In this document: positions 19,194-29,030 of the stretch, piece by piece
Layout: each line of letters starts with the position of its first letter
How positions within the stretch are numbered: the stretch's first letter is position 1
DNA from: Planctobacterium marinum
Lineage (GTDB): Bacteria; Pseudomonadota; Gammaproteobacteria; Enterobacterales; Alteromonadaceae
DNA: 64,000 bases
NCBI RefSeq assembly: GCF_036322805.1
Contig: NZ_AP027272.1
Span: 1,798,001-1,862,000 of the forward strand
Direction of reading: 5' to 3'
Notes under the pieces: generated by a model
What the model saw: the letters and a program-made list of their open reading frames with translations, nothing else
Database searches by the model: none
Told to the model about the DNA's origin: nothing
Program-made: the position numbers and the translations under genes

Positions 19194-19210
19194 AACTGGT
19201 ATAACCTGTA
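19194..19210 (+). promoter_or_regulatory. Candidate FadR operator upstream of fadR
   Basis: AACTGGTATAACCTGTA resembles the FadR consensus at the CTGGT and AC-TGT positions. It overlaps a -10-like TATAAC (19200-19205) that has TTGTTA 19 bp upstream (19175-19180). A further inverted half-site AACCAGTT lies at 19216-19223. This suggests autoregulation of fadR. The rest of the region 18911-19328 shows no gene. Confidence 0.5.
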
Positions 19211-19328
19211 TGAGGAACCAGTTAAATTAATGCTTTCCGGTGATTTTAAGTAAGAAATGAGCATGATTGTTTTGCCCAAATACCGGAACAGACAGTAACG
19301 CCATAATAATAATTAGTGAGCGAGCTAA

Positions 19329-20054
19329 ATGATTTATAAAGCGCAAAGCCCAGCGGGATTCGCAGAAGAATATATTGTTGAATCTATCTGGAGTGGTCGA
19401 TTCCCCCCTGGCACCATTTTACCTGCTGAACGTGAATTGTCTGAACTCATCGGAGTGACCCGCACTACATTGCGGGAGGTTTTACAGAGATTGGCACGGG
19501 ATGGTTGGTTAACTATCCAACATGGTAAACCCACCAGAGTTAATGATTTTTGGGAAACCTGTGGTCTTAATATTCTAGAAGCTTTGGCGAGGTTAAACGA
19601 AGACGGTATTCCTAAGCTGGTTGACGATTTGTTAGCTGCTCGTACTAATGTGAGCATGTTGTTTATAAGAGCCGCGATAAAGAATGCCAACGAAAAGGTA
19701 GTCGCTCTGCTGGAGCCAGAACTAGAAAAGTCCAGTGAGTGGTTAGCGGGTGATGGCAGAACCTTTGCTAATCTTGACTATCAGCTAACGCATGATCTTG
19801 CACTGGCATCTGACAATAAAGTCTATGTGTTAATGATGAATGGTTTTAAAAACCTGTATTCCAGAATCGGTGGGTTCTATTTTGAGCGACTTAAGACTCG
19901 TGAGATCACATTGGATTATTATCAGGAGCTTTTAAAGCTCGCCAAAGATGGTAATTTTGATGGTGTTCCTGCTGTCGTGCGTCAATATGGTATCGATAGT
20001 GGTAAGTTATGGGCCGAAATCCGCAATGATTTACCCGCCGGACTGGTAGACTAA
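19329..20054 (+). CDS. fadR: Fatty acid metabolism regulator FadR
   Basis: A 241-residue GntR-type regulator with the FadR N-terminus ([20 protein letters not shown]). The winged helix contains [20 protein letters not shown], and the acyl-CoA-binding C-terminal domain is all-helical. FadR represses fatty-acid degradation genes and activates unsaturated fatty-acid synthesis, and is released by long-chain acyl-CoA. Candidate targets visible here are fadD (site at 3164) and possibly itself (19194). The gene is divergent to nhaB and about 220 nt before the phasin genes, which have no visible FadR site. Confidence 0.95.
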   Translation: MIYKAQSPAGFAEEYIVESIWSGRFPPGTILPAERELSELIGVTRTTLREVLQRLARDGWLTIQHGKPTRVNDFWETCGLNILEALARLNEDGIPKLVDDLLAARTNVSMLFIRAAIKNANEKVVALLEPELEKSSEWLAGDGRTFANLDYQLTHDLALASDNKVYVLMMNGFKNLYSRIGGFYFERLKTREITLDYYQELLKLAKDGNFDGVPAVVRQYGIDSGKLWAEIRNDLPAGLVD

Positions 20055-20277
20055 GCCAGCAAAACTGCCTGAAACCCCACCTTGTTTTAGGCAGTACTTT
20101 CTAATCCTCTTGTTTATATTCTTTCGTATCAACCCTCTTCTTCGATAAATTCTTTATAAAACAAACATTTGTAAAATTTTTTGAGGGATATTGGGGTTTA
20201 GTATGCGAATTCTAAAATATGTTCGTAAACTGTGCATCATCAAATAACGAATCAACCACAAACTGAGGATTCAGAAA

Positions 20278-20631
20278 ATGACTAAACTTGAAAACATTAA
20301 ATCAAAAGTAAACGACGCTGAAGAATTTGCACGTAAAATCTGGTTAGCAGGTCTTGGTGCTTACGGTAAGAGCCTTGACGAAGTACAAAGCAACTTCGAA
20401 AAAATGAATACTGAAGCGACTAAAGTATTCGACGAGCTGGTAACTAAAGGTGAAGCTTTAGAAACTGAAGCAAAAGGCAAGTTCAAAGAAAAAGCAAACA
20501 TCGAAGAGCGCGTTGCTGAAGTTCGCAAAAAGTTAGGTTTGGACAAGCAGTCTGACGAAGACAAAATTGCTGAGCTGTCTGCAAAAATCGACGCATTGAC
20601 TGACGTTGTTGCTAAGCTGTCTGCTAAGTAA
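20278..20631 (+). CDS. Phasin-family protein 1
   Basis: A 117-aa, almost entirely helical, charged protein of the polyhydroxyalkanoate granule-associated type. It has EEFARKIWLAGLGAYGKSLDE (reported here in part: WLAGLGAYGKSL at about 22-33) and a C-terminal heptad region (KIAELSAKIDALTDVVAKLS) likely to form a coiled coil. Phasins coat storage granules. The start has a GAGGA-type ribosome site just upstream. A second phasin follows after 70 nt. No polymer synthase (phaC) is in the window, so a granule role is by family only. Confidence 0.85.
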   Translation: MTKLENIKSKVNDAEEFARKIWLAGLGAYGKSLDEVQSNFEKMNTEATKVFDELVTKGEALETEAKGKFKEKANIEERVAEVRKKLGLDKQSDEDKIAELSAKIDALTDVVAKLSAK

Positions 20632-20701
20632 TTAAATTTTGGGTAGAGAGCTTGGCTCTCTATCCCACTGGTTTTGCTTACCCAATAGACGGGAGTGTTT
20701 C

Positions 20702-21250
20702 ATGAGTACTGTAAAGAACGTAGAGAAGGCTGGCCGTCAGTTTTGGTTAGCAGGGTTAGGGGCGTGTTTACTTGGTAAAGAATACGCAGTCAAAAAAATG
20801 GATGAACTGTTAGAAGGAACTAACTCATTGGTTAACGGTGTGCTTGCTAAGGGCGCAACGATTGAAGGTGAGTTAAAAACTAAGTTGCAGTCTGGATTTC
20901 CGCAAGACGAAAAAATCCTTGAGCTGCGCGAAAAACTTGGTTTGAACAAGGAAAGCAAACAGGACAAAATTGCACGTTTGGCCGCAAAGGTTGACGCGTT
21001 AACTGAGATTGTTGCCACTCTCACAGTTAAAACTGAAGAGACGAAAGCCACAACATCGGCTCCGTCTAAAACTCAGGAAGCGGCTGCACCTGCACCAAAA
21101 CCGGCTGCTAAGCGTACCACGACACGCAAGCCTCGCGCTGCTTCGTCTAAGACAACGTCTTCTGCTGCTGCACCTAAACCTGCAGCGCGTCGCACCACGA
21201 CCAGAAAGACGACGACTCAGACCAAACAGAGCAAAACAGATTCTGAGTAG
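20702..21250 (+). CDS. Phasin-family protein 2 with Lys/Ala/Thr-rich tail (PhaF-like)
   Basis: A 182-aa protein. The first 105 residues parallel the neighbouring phasin (QFWLAGLGACLLGKEYAVKK, then LREKLGLNKESKQDKIA and the coiled-coil LAAKVDALTEIVATL). The last 75 residues are repeats of Ala, Pro, Lys, Arg and Thr (PAAKRTTTRK, PAARRTTTRK), like the histone-H1-like tail of PhaF that binds DNA and ties granules to the nucleoid. DNA binding is therefore a reasonable inference. The ATG at 20702 with GGGAG upstream is preferred to a TTG at 20639. Confidence 0.85.
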   Translation: MSTVKNVEKAGRQFWLAGLGACLLGKEYAVKKMDELLEGTNSLVNGVLAKGATIEGELKTKLQSGFPQDEKILELREKLGLNKESKQDKIARLAAKVDALTEIVATLTVKTEETKATTSAPSKTQEAAAPAPKPAAKRTTTRKPRAASSKTTSSAAAPKPAARRTTTRKTTTQTKQSKTDSE

Positions 21251-21253
21251 TAG

Positions 21254-21311
21254 ATTATCCATTTGCTCATTGTGGATAATTCCTGCAACCCTCCCATGTG
21301 GAGGGTTTTTT
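21254..21311 (+). terminator. Tandem hairpins ending the phasin genes
   Basis: A first hairpin ATTATCCA / TGGATAAT (21254-21261, 21273-21280) is followed by a classical terminator AACCCTCC / GGAGGGTT (21287-21294, 21300-21307) running into T residues to 21311. It lies between the phasins and the convergent GGDEF gene. Confidence 0.85.
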
Positions 21312-21323
21312 ATTTTCAGTAGT

Positions 21324-22430
21324 TTATGATGCCATTGCTGAGTCGTAAATAACCACCTGGTCGCGACCCCGGTGTTTAGCACAATACAACGCTTTATCGG
21401 CCTGACAAATTGCCTCATCAATTGTTGTTTCACTTGCAAGCAGTGCAATGCCAAAGCTCATTGTTATTTGCTCGTCTGTTGGTAAGATTGCGAAATGATG
21501 TTGGCTTAATTTGCTGCGAACCAGATTGCCAAGAACCTCAGCCTGCGCCAGTCCGGTTTCAGGTAAAACAAACAAAAACTCTTCGCCACCCCAACGAGCT
21601 ACAAGGTCCTGTTTTCGGATGGCATGTAAAATGAGTTGTGCTGTTTCTATTAATACCCTGTCACCACAATCATGACCATACTGGTCGTTAACTCGCTTAA
21701 ACTTATCAATATCACAGAGCATTATGGCTAATGATTGGTGGTGTCGTTCGGCCCTGGCGATTTCGCGAGCAAGATAGTTTTGTAGATAACGCCGGTTAGG
21801 TAATCCCGTAAGTTGGTCATGCAACGCCAGGTAGTTGTTTTTTTGGTTAAGCTCCTGAATGGTATTAAAGTTCTGTTGGCGGGTGTACTCGTACACAGCT
21901 GAAAACAAGATAGTAGTTACAAATGACAATACCAGACGCAGCTTGTAGTCAAAACTGTAGCTGGTGGCTAGCAACTGATCATCGGGATAAAACAGCAGCA
22001 CCGACATGAAAATCACAAAAAGCCCCATTAATAGTAAGCCATGTTGGTGCCCGGCGAAAAACAGTGCCAGTGGTGGCAATATGAATATCCACAACGGCCC
22101 GGTATTGTTGATACCTCCGCTGATAATCAAAATAGACATTAAGATTGTTATTGAAATGATCAGCAAACTGGCTGGTAATATTTGCTTTTCCACTCTTTTT
22201 TCTGGTGCCAACGATGCTCTTGCAGCAAGAAGTAAGACACAAACACCAAATATACACAGAGCCATCCAGGTACTGTGTTTTTGCCAGGCGTTTATAGCGA
22301 AACTCAAAGTAAGAACAACACCGAATAAGGTAAACAAATTGGTTACACATATGCGACGGTTGTCGTCCTCATTCAGATGCCGAGAACAACCGAGTCTACA
22401 AAGCCTGGTCAGGTTTTTAACCCAGTTCAA
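21324..22430 (-). CDS. Membrane diguanylate cyclase (GGDEF)
   Basis: A 368-aa protein with about six membrane helices in residues 28-180, a short linker, and a C-terminal GGDEF domain. The active site is GGEEF (281-285) and the inhibitory I-site RKQD (272-275) stands five residues before it, so it should be active and product-inhibited. Metal/GTP motifs CDIDKFKRVND and GHDCGDRVL are present. It makes cyclic di-GMP from GTP at the inner membrane. What the membrane sensor detects is unknown. It is convergent with the phasins. Confidence 0.92.
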   Translation of the reverse strand: MNWVKNLTRLCRLGCSRHLNEDDNRRICVTNLFTLFGVVLTLSFAINAWQKHSTWMALCIFGVCVLLLAARASLAPEKRVEKQILPASLLIISITILMSILIISGGINNTGPLWIFILPPLALFFAGHQHGLLLMGLFVIFMSVLLFYPDDQLLATSYSFDYKLRLVLSFVTTILFSAVYEYTRQQNFNTIQELNQKNNYLALHDQLTGLPNRRYLQNYLAREIARAERHHQSLAIMLCDIDKFKRVNDQYGHDCGDRVLIETAQLILHAIRKQDLVARWGGEEFLFVLPETGLAQAEVLGNLVRSKLSQHHFAILPTDEQITMSFGIALLASETTIDEAICQADKALYCAKHRGRDQVVIYDSAMAS

Positions 22431-22520
22431 AATGCTGTCTCTATGTACTGTTTAAGTGGATTTAAACTAATTCCAATGAGTATGGTTCAGTAGACTGTTT
22501 TTTGCTAATTTGAGTCAGTT

Positions 22521-23384
22521 CTAATGCTGTTGCCAGGACTCTGGCCAGTCTGGAATACTGGCGTATTTTTGTAATATAGACTGATATTGATGATCTTGTA
22601 CCTGTCCCGAGATGAACCAGATATGCTCAACCGTATCGGGGTGTAATTGATAAAATTGATGAGAAAACACCAGAAAATAGGGTTTCTCCTGAACCGGGTT
22701 CTCTAAGCGCTTAATATTTTTGTTCATATATTTAAGCCCGTTGTATTGGTTTGTTACAACAGCAGAAACACGTCCTTTCTCCAGCATTTTAAAGGCACTT
22801 CCAACATGAGGATGTTCCATCAGGCTTATGCCCATCCCATAAAGCTTAGAAGTGATGGAAGCTCCAATTTCTACTACTACTGGACGGCCATCTAATTGAC
22901 TGAAGGTCTTTCCGTCAAAATCTGTCGCTGCGTTTTTGTGGGTGAAAGCGTAATAGATATCGTATTTGAAGCGTCTGGACACATCGATTTTATTCCCCTT
23001 TTTAGGATAAACCCCATACTTTTCTCTTTCTTCTGAATAACTGGCAACATTGAGAACGTCTACCAAGCCTGAGCCTAGTGAATGTAGGCAACGAGCAAAG
23101 GGTTGGCGAATCCAAACTACAGATATATCCAGTGATTGAAGCACTGCATTCAATAACTCTACATTGATACCCGGCAATGGTTGATGCTCATCACCTGGTT
23201 TTCGCCATAAGGGAAATAGATTGGTGTCCATCATGCAAACTCGAAGTTCATGAGGGGGCGATGCAGCCAGAGGCGGTTTAACAAACAATATGGAGAAAAG
23301 CCAAACAAGAACGGCTAAGAACAGTGTGCTCTTGAAAAAACCTGTTTTTTCTTGCATCTCGGGGAATGTCTCAAAAGAGTTCAC
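22521..23384 (-). CDS. Periplasmic substrate-binding-like protein (SBP_bac_3 type)
   Basis: A 287-aa protein with an N-terminal hydrophobic segment (about 18-40) acting as a signal or anchor, then a bilobal binding-protein-like domain (ELRVCMMDTNLFPLW, PGINVELLNAVLQSL, VVEIGASITSKLYGMG). No transport permease is adjacent, so it is an orphan of the kind common in Alteromonadales. It may sense rather than transport. The ligand cannot be deduced. The pattern resembles the other orphan at 45999. Confidence 0.75.
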   Translation of the reverse strand: MNSFETFPEMQEKTGFFKSTLFLAVLVWLFSILFVKPPLAASPPHELRVCMMDTNLFPLWRKPGDEHQPLPGINVELLNAVLQSLDISVVWIRQPFARCLHSLGSGLVDVLNVASYSEEREKYGVYPKKGNKIDVSRRFKYDIYYAFTHKNAATDFDGKTFSQLDGRPVVVEIGASITSKLYGMGISLMEHPHVGSAFKMLEKGRVSAVVTNQYNGLKYMNKNIKRLENPVQEKPYFLVFSHQFYQLHPDTVEHIWFISGQVQDHQYQSILQKYASIPDWPESWQQH

Positions 23385-23518
23385 GTCACAATTTTAATTG
23401 TAGCAGCTAATCAAGTGGTGATGAAAAAATAGCCGATATACAGTTCAGCGTGAATGGAACCGCCTGTTGCCGACGTTGAGGAGACTTTTGCTGGCAACAG
23501 GGGCTCCGAAAGGACTTG

Positions 23519-26500
23519 TTATGCTGCTTTGGACAGCGGCTCTTTGTGGTCTGTTTCTGAATTGGATTTTTCAGCGGATGAGCGGCGCACAAGTTTATAG
23601 AACACCGGAGTGAGTATTAAACCAAATACCGTGACGCCTATCATGCCTGAAAATACCGCGACTCCCATAGCTTGACGCATTTCTGCCCCCGCTCCAGTGG
23701 AGAGTACCATGGGCAATACCCCCATAATAAAGGCAATGGATGTCATTAGAATGGGACGCAAACGCAATCTACCCGCTTCTTTTATGGCCGCCATTGTGGA
23801 CAAACCTTTGTCCTCCAATTCTTTAGCGAACTCCACAATCAAAATTGCGTTTTTAGTGGCTAAGCCCACCAAAACGATAAAGCCAATTTGGGTAAATATG
23901 TTGTTGTCGCCACCTGAAATAATGACACCTGTCATGGCCGATAATAACGTCATAGGCACAATCAAAATGATGGCCAGCGGCAGACTAAAGCTTTCATATT
24001 GTGCAGCTAACACTAAAAATACCAACAGTACTACGAGGGGGAATACTAACAGTGCCGTATCGCCCGCCAGAATTTGTTGATAAGTTAAGTCCGTCCACTC
24101 GTAGTCCATACCCAGCGGTAGTGTTTCCTGTAGAATTTGCTCAATTTTCGCTTGTGCTTGTCCGGAAGAATAGCCCGGTGCGGGGGCACCATTGATTTCA
24201 GCGGATGTAAAGCCGTTATAGCGCATCACTCTGTCGGGCCCGGCACTTTGCGTTACATTCACAAAAGAGCCTAAAGGAATCATTTCACCATACGCATTTC
24301 TGACTTTAATTTGACCAATTTGCTCCGGCTCCTGACGAAAGCTTTCATCGGCTTGCACGTTTACCTGGTAAGTGCGGCCAAACTGGTTGAAATCGTTGAC
24401 ATAAATTGATCCAAGGTAAGCTTGCATAGTGGTGAATACCTCGTCGATATTAACTCCCTGGCTTTTTGCCTTCGTGCGATCTAAATCGACATCCAGTTGC
24501 GGTACATTCACCTGATAACTGCTAAACACACCCGTGAGTTCAGGGGCCGCCCAAGCTTTTTGCATCACCTGCTGGGTGACTTTATACAACTCTTCGTATC
24601 CCAGGTTCGCTCTATCTTCAACTTGCAGTTTAAAGCCACCAATAGTACCCAGCCCTTGTACTGGTGGTGGTGGGAAAATCGCGATAAAGGCTTCTTGAAT
24701 GGCACCAAACTTCTGGTTTAGCGAACCGGCTATAGCATGAGCAGATAACTCGGGCGTCTGTCGGTTTTCAAATTTGTCCAGGGTGACAAAGACAATGCCG
24801 CTACTGGAACTATTGGTAAAACCATTGATGTTCAGGCCAGGAAAAGCAACTGCAGATACAACACCTGGATGTTGCAGAGCAATATCAGACATCTCGCGGA
24901 TCACCGCCTCGGTGCGCTCCAATGATGACGCGTCTGGCAATTGTGCAAAAGATACCAGGTACATCTTGTCCTGTCCCGGTACATATCCTGTGGGGGTGTT
25001 TTCAAACTGTTGCCATGTTAAACCCAATAAGCCAACGTACAGTACGACAATAATGCCGCTCATGCGGATGAGTTTACTGATGCCATTGGTGTAGGCTTTT
25101 GAGCCACGGTTAAAAAGGCGATTAAAAGGGGCAAATATAAAACGCTGTAGCCCTTTATCCATTGCCTTGGTTAACCAGTCTTTCGGGGCTGAGTGGGGTT
25201 TGAGTAATAATGCTGACAAAGCTGGGCTCAACGTTAACGAATTTATCGCCGAGATAATGGTGGAAATTGTAATGGTTAAGGCAAATTGTTTATAAAACTG
25301 CCCGGTTAAGCCCGACATAAATGCCGTAGGGATAAACACCGCCATCAAAACCAGTGTTGTGGCCACAATTGGTCCGGTCACCTCTTTCATGGCTTGTTTG
25401 GTGGCATCGACGGGCGACAACCCTTCTTCAATGTTGCGTTCGACGTTTTCCACCACGACGATGGCATCATCTACAACAATACCTATTGCCAATACCAGGC
25501 CGAATAGTGACAAGGCATTCAAGGAAAAACCGAGCATTTGCATAATGGCAAAAGTACCCACTAATGAGACCGGCACTGCAGCGAGTGGAATGATGGAGGC
25601 GCGCCAGGTTTGCAGAAACAGCACTACCACTAAGACAACGAGTAATACAGCCTCTAATAGTGTGTTGATAACGGCTTTGATGGAGCCTCTTACAAATACA
25701 GTCGGGTCATATACTATGCTGTAATCAACGCCCGCAGGAAATAGCTGCTTCAATTCAGCCATACGAGCCCGGACATCATCGGATATTTGGATAGCATTAG
25801 AGCCCGGTGCCTGAAATATCGGCAAGGCGACGGCAGGCTTATTATTCAATAGTGAGCGCAATGAATAGCTGTTAGCACCAAGTTCAATCCGTGCCACATC
25901 ACCTAAGCGGGAGATGGCTCCATTAGTATCGGTTTTGATGATGATTTCGGAAAATTCTTGCTCGTTGGCTAAGCGACCTTTCATGTTGATCAACAACTGA
26001 AAGTCATTTTCGCCTGTAGGCTGAGCGCCCAGGATCCCTGCTGCGGCTTGCTGGTTTTGTTCTCTGATGGCCGCCACAATATCACCTGGATTCAGATTTA
26101 GTGCCGCTACTTTGTCTGGATCTAACCAGATGCGCATACTGAACTCGCCTGCGCCGAACAAGCGTACACTGCCAACACCGTCAATACGTGCCAACTCATC
26201 TTTGACTCGCAATCGAGCGAAGTTGCTCAGGTATAGCATGTCGTATCTGTCATCAGGTGAAGTCAGGTGAACAACCATGGTTAAATCGGGGGACGACTTT
26301 TCAGTGACTACTCCTAAGCGCTGTACTTCTTGTGGCAATCTCGGCAGAGCGCGATCCACCCGGTTTTGAACCAGTGTCGTAGCGCGGTCTGGATCGGTAC
26401 CAATAGCAAAGGTGACTGTTAAGGTCATACGGCCATCAGAGGTAGCTTGAGAGGATAAATACAACATATCCTCAACGCCATTAATCTCTTGCTCCAATGG

Positions 26501-26695
26501 CGAGGCGACCGTTTCAGCAATCACTTTTGGATTGGCACCGGGATAATTAGCCGTTACCACCACTGTTGGCGGCACGACGTCAGGGTACTCAGTGATCGGC
26601 AGTTGCCAAACTGCCAAAGCGCCAGCGATGAATATCAGCAGTGACAATACGCCACTAAAAATGGGACGATGAATAAAAAATTGGGAAAAATTCAT
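23519..26695 (-). CDS. RND efflux transporter permease (HAE1/AcrB family)
   Basis: A 1058-aa inner-membrane pump of normal length. It begins MNFSQFFIHRPIFSGVLSLL, has the proton-relay pair in IGIVVDDAIVVVEN (TM4, about residue 400-415), and the two repeated halves with large periplasmic loops. It exports drugs or other amphipaths by proton antiport. The ATG at 26695 has a GGGAGG ribosome site that overlaps the end of the adaptor gene; the longer ORF start at 26710 is less likely. No outer-membrane channel gene is adjacent, so a TolC encoded elsewhere is presumed. Confidence 0.93.
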   Translation of the reverse strand: MNFSQFFIHRPIFSGVLSLLIFIAGALAVWQLPITEYPDVVPPTVVVTANYPGANPKVIAETVASPLEQEINGVEDMLYLSSQATSDGRMTLTVTFAIGTDPDRATTLVQNRVDRALPRLPQEVQRLGVVTEKSSPDLTMVVHLTSPDDRYDMLYLSNFARLRVKDELARIDGVGSVRLFGAGEFSMRIWLDPDKVAALNLNPGDIVAAIREQNQQAAAGILGAQPTGENDFQLLINMKGRLANEQEFSEIIIKTDTNGAISRLGDVARIELGANSYSLRSLLNNKPAVALPIFQAPGSNAIQISDDVRARMAELKQLFPAGVDYSIVYDPTVFVRGSIKAVINTLLEAVLLVVLVVVLFLQTWRASIIPLAAVPVSLVGTFAIMQMLGFSLNALSLFGLVLAIGIVVDDAIVVVENVERNIEEGLSPVDATKQAMKEVTGPIVATTLVLMAVFIPTAFMSGLTGQFYKQFALTITISTIISAINSLTLSPALSALLLKPHSAPKDWLTKAMDKGLQRFIFAPFNRLFNRGSKAYTNGISKLIRMSGIIVVLYVGLLGLTWQQFENTPTGYVPGQDKMYLVSFAQLPDASSLERTEAVIREMSDIALQHPGVVSAVAFPGLNINGFTNSSSSGIVFVTLDKFENRQTPELSAHAIAGSLNQKFGAIQEAFIAIFPPPPVQGLGTIGGFKLQVEDRANLGYEELYKVTQQVMQKAWAAPELTGVFSSYQVNVPQLDVDLDRTKAKSQGVNIDEVFTTMQAYLGSIYVNDFNQFGRTYQVNVQADESFRQEPEQIGQIKVRNAYGEMIPLGSFVNVTQSAGPDRVMRYNGFTSAEINGAPAPGYSSGQAQAKIEQILQETLPLGMDYEWTDLTYQQILAGDTALLVFPLVVLLVFLVLAAQYESFSLPLAIILIVPMTLLSAMTGVIISGGDNNIFTQIGFIVLVGLATKNAILIVEFAKELEDKGLSTMAAIKEAGRLRLRPILMTSIAFIMGVLPMVLSTGAGAEMRQAMGVAVFSGMIGVTVFGLILTPVFYKLVRRSSAEKSNSETDHKEPLSKAA

Positions 26696-26696
26696 A

Positions 26697-27935
26697 TTAA
26701 CCTCCCACAACCGTCAGGTTTTGTGCTTTTTGGGCCAGGGCAGGGCGGTTGTAGTTATCATCAATGGCAGATTGAATTTGACGTAACGCTTGTAATTGAG
26801 ATGTTTCCGCCATGGAAATGACTTGTGGGTTAACGATGGCACCCGGACGAACTCGTTGCAGGCCATTGACCACAATTTTTTCCCCAGCTTTTAAACCCGA
26901 CTTAATAATCCTCAAGCCATTTAGTTTTTCGCCCAAGGTGACCGCACGGTATTGCACTTGGTTATTATCATCCAGTACTAATACGAATTTGTTACTTAAA
27001 TCGGTACCTATGGCCTTATCATCAATGAGAATACCGTCGTAGCTGGCACTGCCCACTAAGCGGATCCTTGCGAATAAACCTGGTATAAATTGACCGTCGT
27101 TATCAAAAACGGCACGACCACGGATGGTGCCACTGGTTGGATTGATGCGATTATCGACAAAATCAATATAACCCTGGTGGGGATAGTCTTTATCAGACGC
27201 AAGGCCCATCAATACGAGGTTTTCGTGCTCACGAGAACTGGGACGACTGCCTTCACGGGCTAGTTTTACATAGTGCAAATAGGTTTGTTCATCCGCTTCA
27301 AAATAAGCGTACACTTTATCGGTAGATACCAGATTGGTGAGCACAGACTGTCCGGCGGTAACATAGTTTCCTTTGGTGAAGTCGGCACGAGAAACACGTC
27401 CTGCAATCGGTGCTGCCACACGGGTGTAGCTCAGATTTAAGCGGGCCAACTCAAGCGCTGCTTCAACAGATTGTACTCTTGCCTTCGCCTGTTTTAATTG
27501 TGCCCGGCGGCTATCAGCGAGCTCCTGAGAAATTGCATTTTTAACTAACAGATTTTCAGCCCGTTGAGCTTCTGAAGTAGCCAACTCGTATTGCGCTTCG
27601 GCATTCATAAGGTCGGCTTCGAGACGGCGTACTTCTGCTTTAAAAGGTTTGTTGTCGATAAAGAATAACGGATCACCCACATTAACCATGTCACCTTCTT
27701 CGAAAGCGACAATATCAATATAGCCTGAGACCCGCGGTGTCAATTCGACACTTTGCGGTGCCTCCAAACGGCCGGTAAATTCATCCCACTCAGTGAGACG
27801 TTGCTCAATTACTTGTGCCACAGAGACTTGTGGTGCTGGTGGGGCTGTGTTTTCTTGGGCATGGGTACCGCATGCACTTATCACTAAAGCGCTTAAAGCG
27901 AGTATGGAACTTCTTAAACTATTTTTCACTGACAT
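26697..27935 (-). CDS. RND efflux periplasmic adaptor subunit
   Basis: A 412-aa membrane-fusion protein starting at ATG 27935. The signal peptide ends in ISAC, a lipobox, so it is a lipoprotein. It has a beta-barrel/lipoyl arrangement (VELTPRVSGYIDIVAF, VGDPLFFID), a helical hairpin (about 95-165) and APIAGRVSRADFTKGNYV. It links the pump at 23519 to an outer-membrane channel. Its stop lies 1 nt before the pump ATG, so the two are translationally coupled. The layout with a divergent LysR gene resembles the MexEF/MexT arrangement. Confidence 0.92.
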   Translation of the reverse strand: MSVKNSLRSSILALSALVISACGTHAQENTAPPAPQVSVAQVIEQRLTEWDEFTGRLEAPQSVELTPRVSGYIDIVAFEEGDMVNVGDPLFFIDNKPFKAEVRRLEADLMNAEAQYELATSEAQRAENLLVKNAISQELADSRRAQLKQAKARVQSVEAALELARLNLSYTRVAAPIAGRVSRADFTKGNYVTAGQSVLTNLVSTDKVYAYFEADEQTYLHYVKLAREGSRPSSREHENLVLMGLASDKDYPHQGYIDFVDNRINPTSGTIRGRAVFDNDGQFIPGLFARIRLVGSASYDGILIDDKAIGTDLSNKFVLVLDDNNQVQYRAVTLGEKLNGLRIIKSGLKAGEKIVVNGLQRVRPGAIVNPQVISMAETSQLQALRQIQSAIDDNYNRPALAQKAQNLTVVGG

Positions 27936-28023
27936 GATAATGCTCCTCAACATTGGTATTCAGACGGGAATCATTATGCGGGCTTGCAATAAATAAAAAT
28001 AATTATATGATCGTATGAGACAT

Positions 28024-28038
28024 ATCACTTTTAGTGAT
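28024..28038. promoter_or_regulatory. Palindromic candidate LysR operator
   Basis: ATCACT-TTT-AGTGAT is a perfect 15-bp dyad in the divergent region between the efflux operon and the LysR gene. A second partial dyad (ATGATCGTAT at about 28007-28016) lies upstream. Position and symmetry fit a LysR binding site controlling one or both directions. Confidence 0.5.
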
Positions 28039-28061
28039 GTTTAACTTACAGGAAGATGAAT

Positions 28062-29015
28062 ATGCGCAATCAAGAGCTCAATTTATTAATGGTATTTGAC
28101 GCTATTATGACCGAAGGTTCCATCACGCGAGCCGCCGAACGGCTTTCCATGACACAGCCAGCGGTGTCTAATGCCGTCTCTCGAATGCGTCATGTTTGGA
28201 AAGATGAGTTATTTATTAAAGAAGGTCGCTCAATTCATCCAACGTTATATGCCCGTAATTTATGGTCTCAAATCCGAGAACCACTACAGGAGTTAAGCAG
28301 TGCGGTTGCGCCGGAAAGTTTTAATCCTGCGACGTCTAAGCGAACTTTCAGATTGGCAGTAGCGGATGCTGTGGTTGATATTGTCTGGCTGCCACTGCGC
28401 AAGATCATTGAACAAGAAGCCCCCGGCATTAATATTCATGCTATCCCTTATACCATCATTAATGGTGAGCAAGTATTGATTGACGCAGAAGTGGACCTGG
28501 TGATTGGTGCTAACAATATTGAAGATCCCTCAGTAATACGCTCAGAGTATCTGTATACCCCCAAATACGTGTGCATCATGCGGCCAGGTCATCCTCTGGC
28601 AAAAGCGAATTTAACCCTGGAAGAGTTCGCTGACGCAGAACATCTATTGGTATCTTTATCAGGCGATATTACAGGTTATACCGATCAGGTATTGGCACAG
28701 CACGGGCTTAAGCGGCGCATTGCCATGACGGTAAATCACTTTTCTGCGGTGGCAGATCTCATTGCAGAGAGTGATTTAATTTCGGTGGTACCGCCCACTA
28801 CGCTTGAAAAAGCGATTTTCAGTGGCAAATTGGCCGTAACAAAACCACCAGTGGATATTCAGGGGGCGCAACTTTGCAGTCACTGGCATAAAAGGCAAGA
28901 AAAAGATGGAGGCTTATGCTGGTTGCGCAAACATGTGAACAGCATGATCAAAGACCATGCTGAACGCCACTTTGAAGAGCTGAAAAAGCGCTTTTGCGGG
29001 GCAAAAGCGGCTTAG
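28062..29015 (+). CDS. LysR-family transcriptional regulator
   Basis: A 317-aa LTTR. The N-terminal helix-turn-helix (GSITRAAERLSMTQPAVSNA, residues about 18-37) is of the NodD/MexT-like type, followed by an effector domain (FRLAVADAVVDIVWLPL onward). The ATG at 28062 lies a good distance from the AGGAAG ribosome site at 28050-28055, while the ATG at 28056 abuts it. It is divergent from the RND operon and probably regulates it. The inducer is unknown. Confidence 0.9.
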   Translation: MRNQELNLLMVFDAIMTEGSITRAAERLSMTQPAVSNAVSRMRHVWKDELFIKEGRSIHPTLYARNLWSQIREPLQELSSAVAPESFNPATSKRTFRLAVADAVVDIVWLPLRKIIEQEAPGINIHAIPYTIINGEQVLIDAEVDLVIGANNIEDPSVIRSEYLYTPKYVCIMRPGHPLAKANLTLEEFADAEHLLVSLSGDITGYTDQVLAQHGLKRRIAMTVNHFSAVADLIAESDLISVVPPTTLEKAIFSGKLAVTKPPVDIQGAQLCSHWHKRQEKDGGLCWLRKHVNSMIKDHAERHFEELKKRFCGAKAA

Positions 29016-29030
29016 TATTTTAAAGAGACG

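Noticed and set aside
22521-23384. ABC transporter operon
   Set aside because: The binding-protein-like gene has no permease or ATPase gene beside it.
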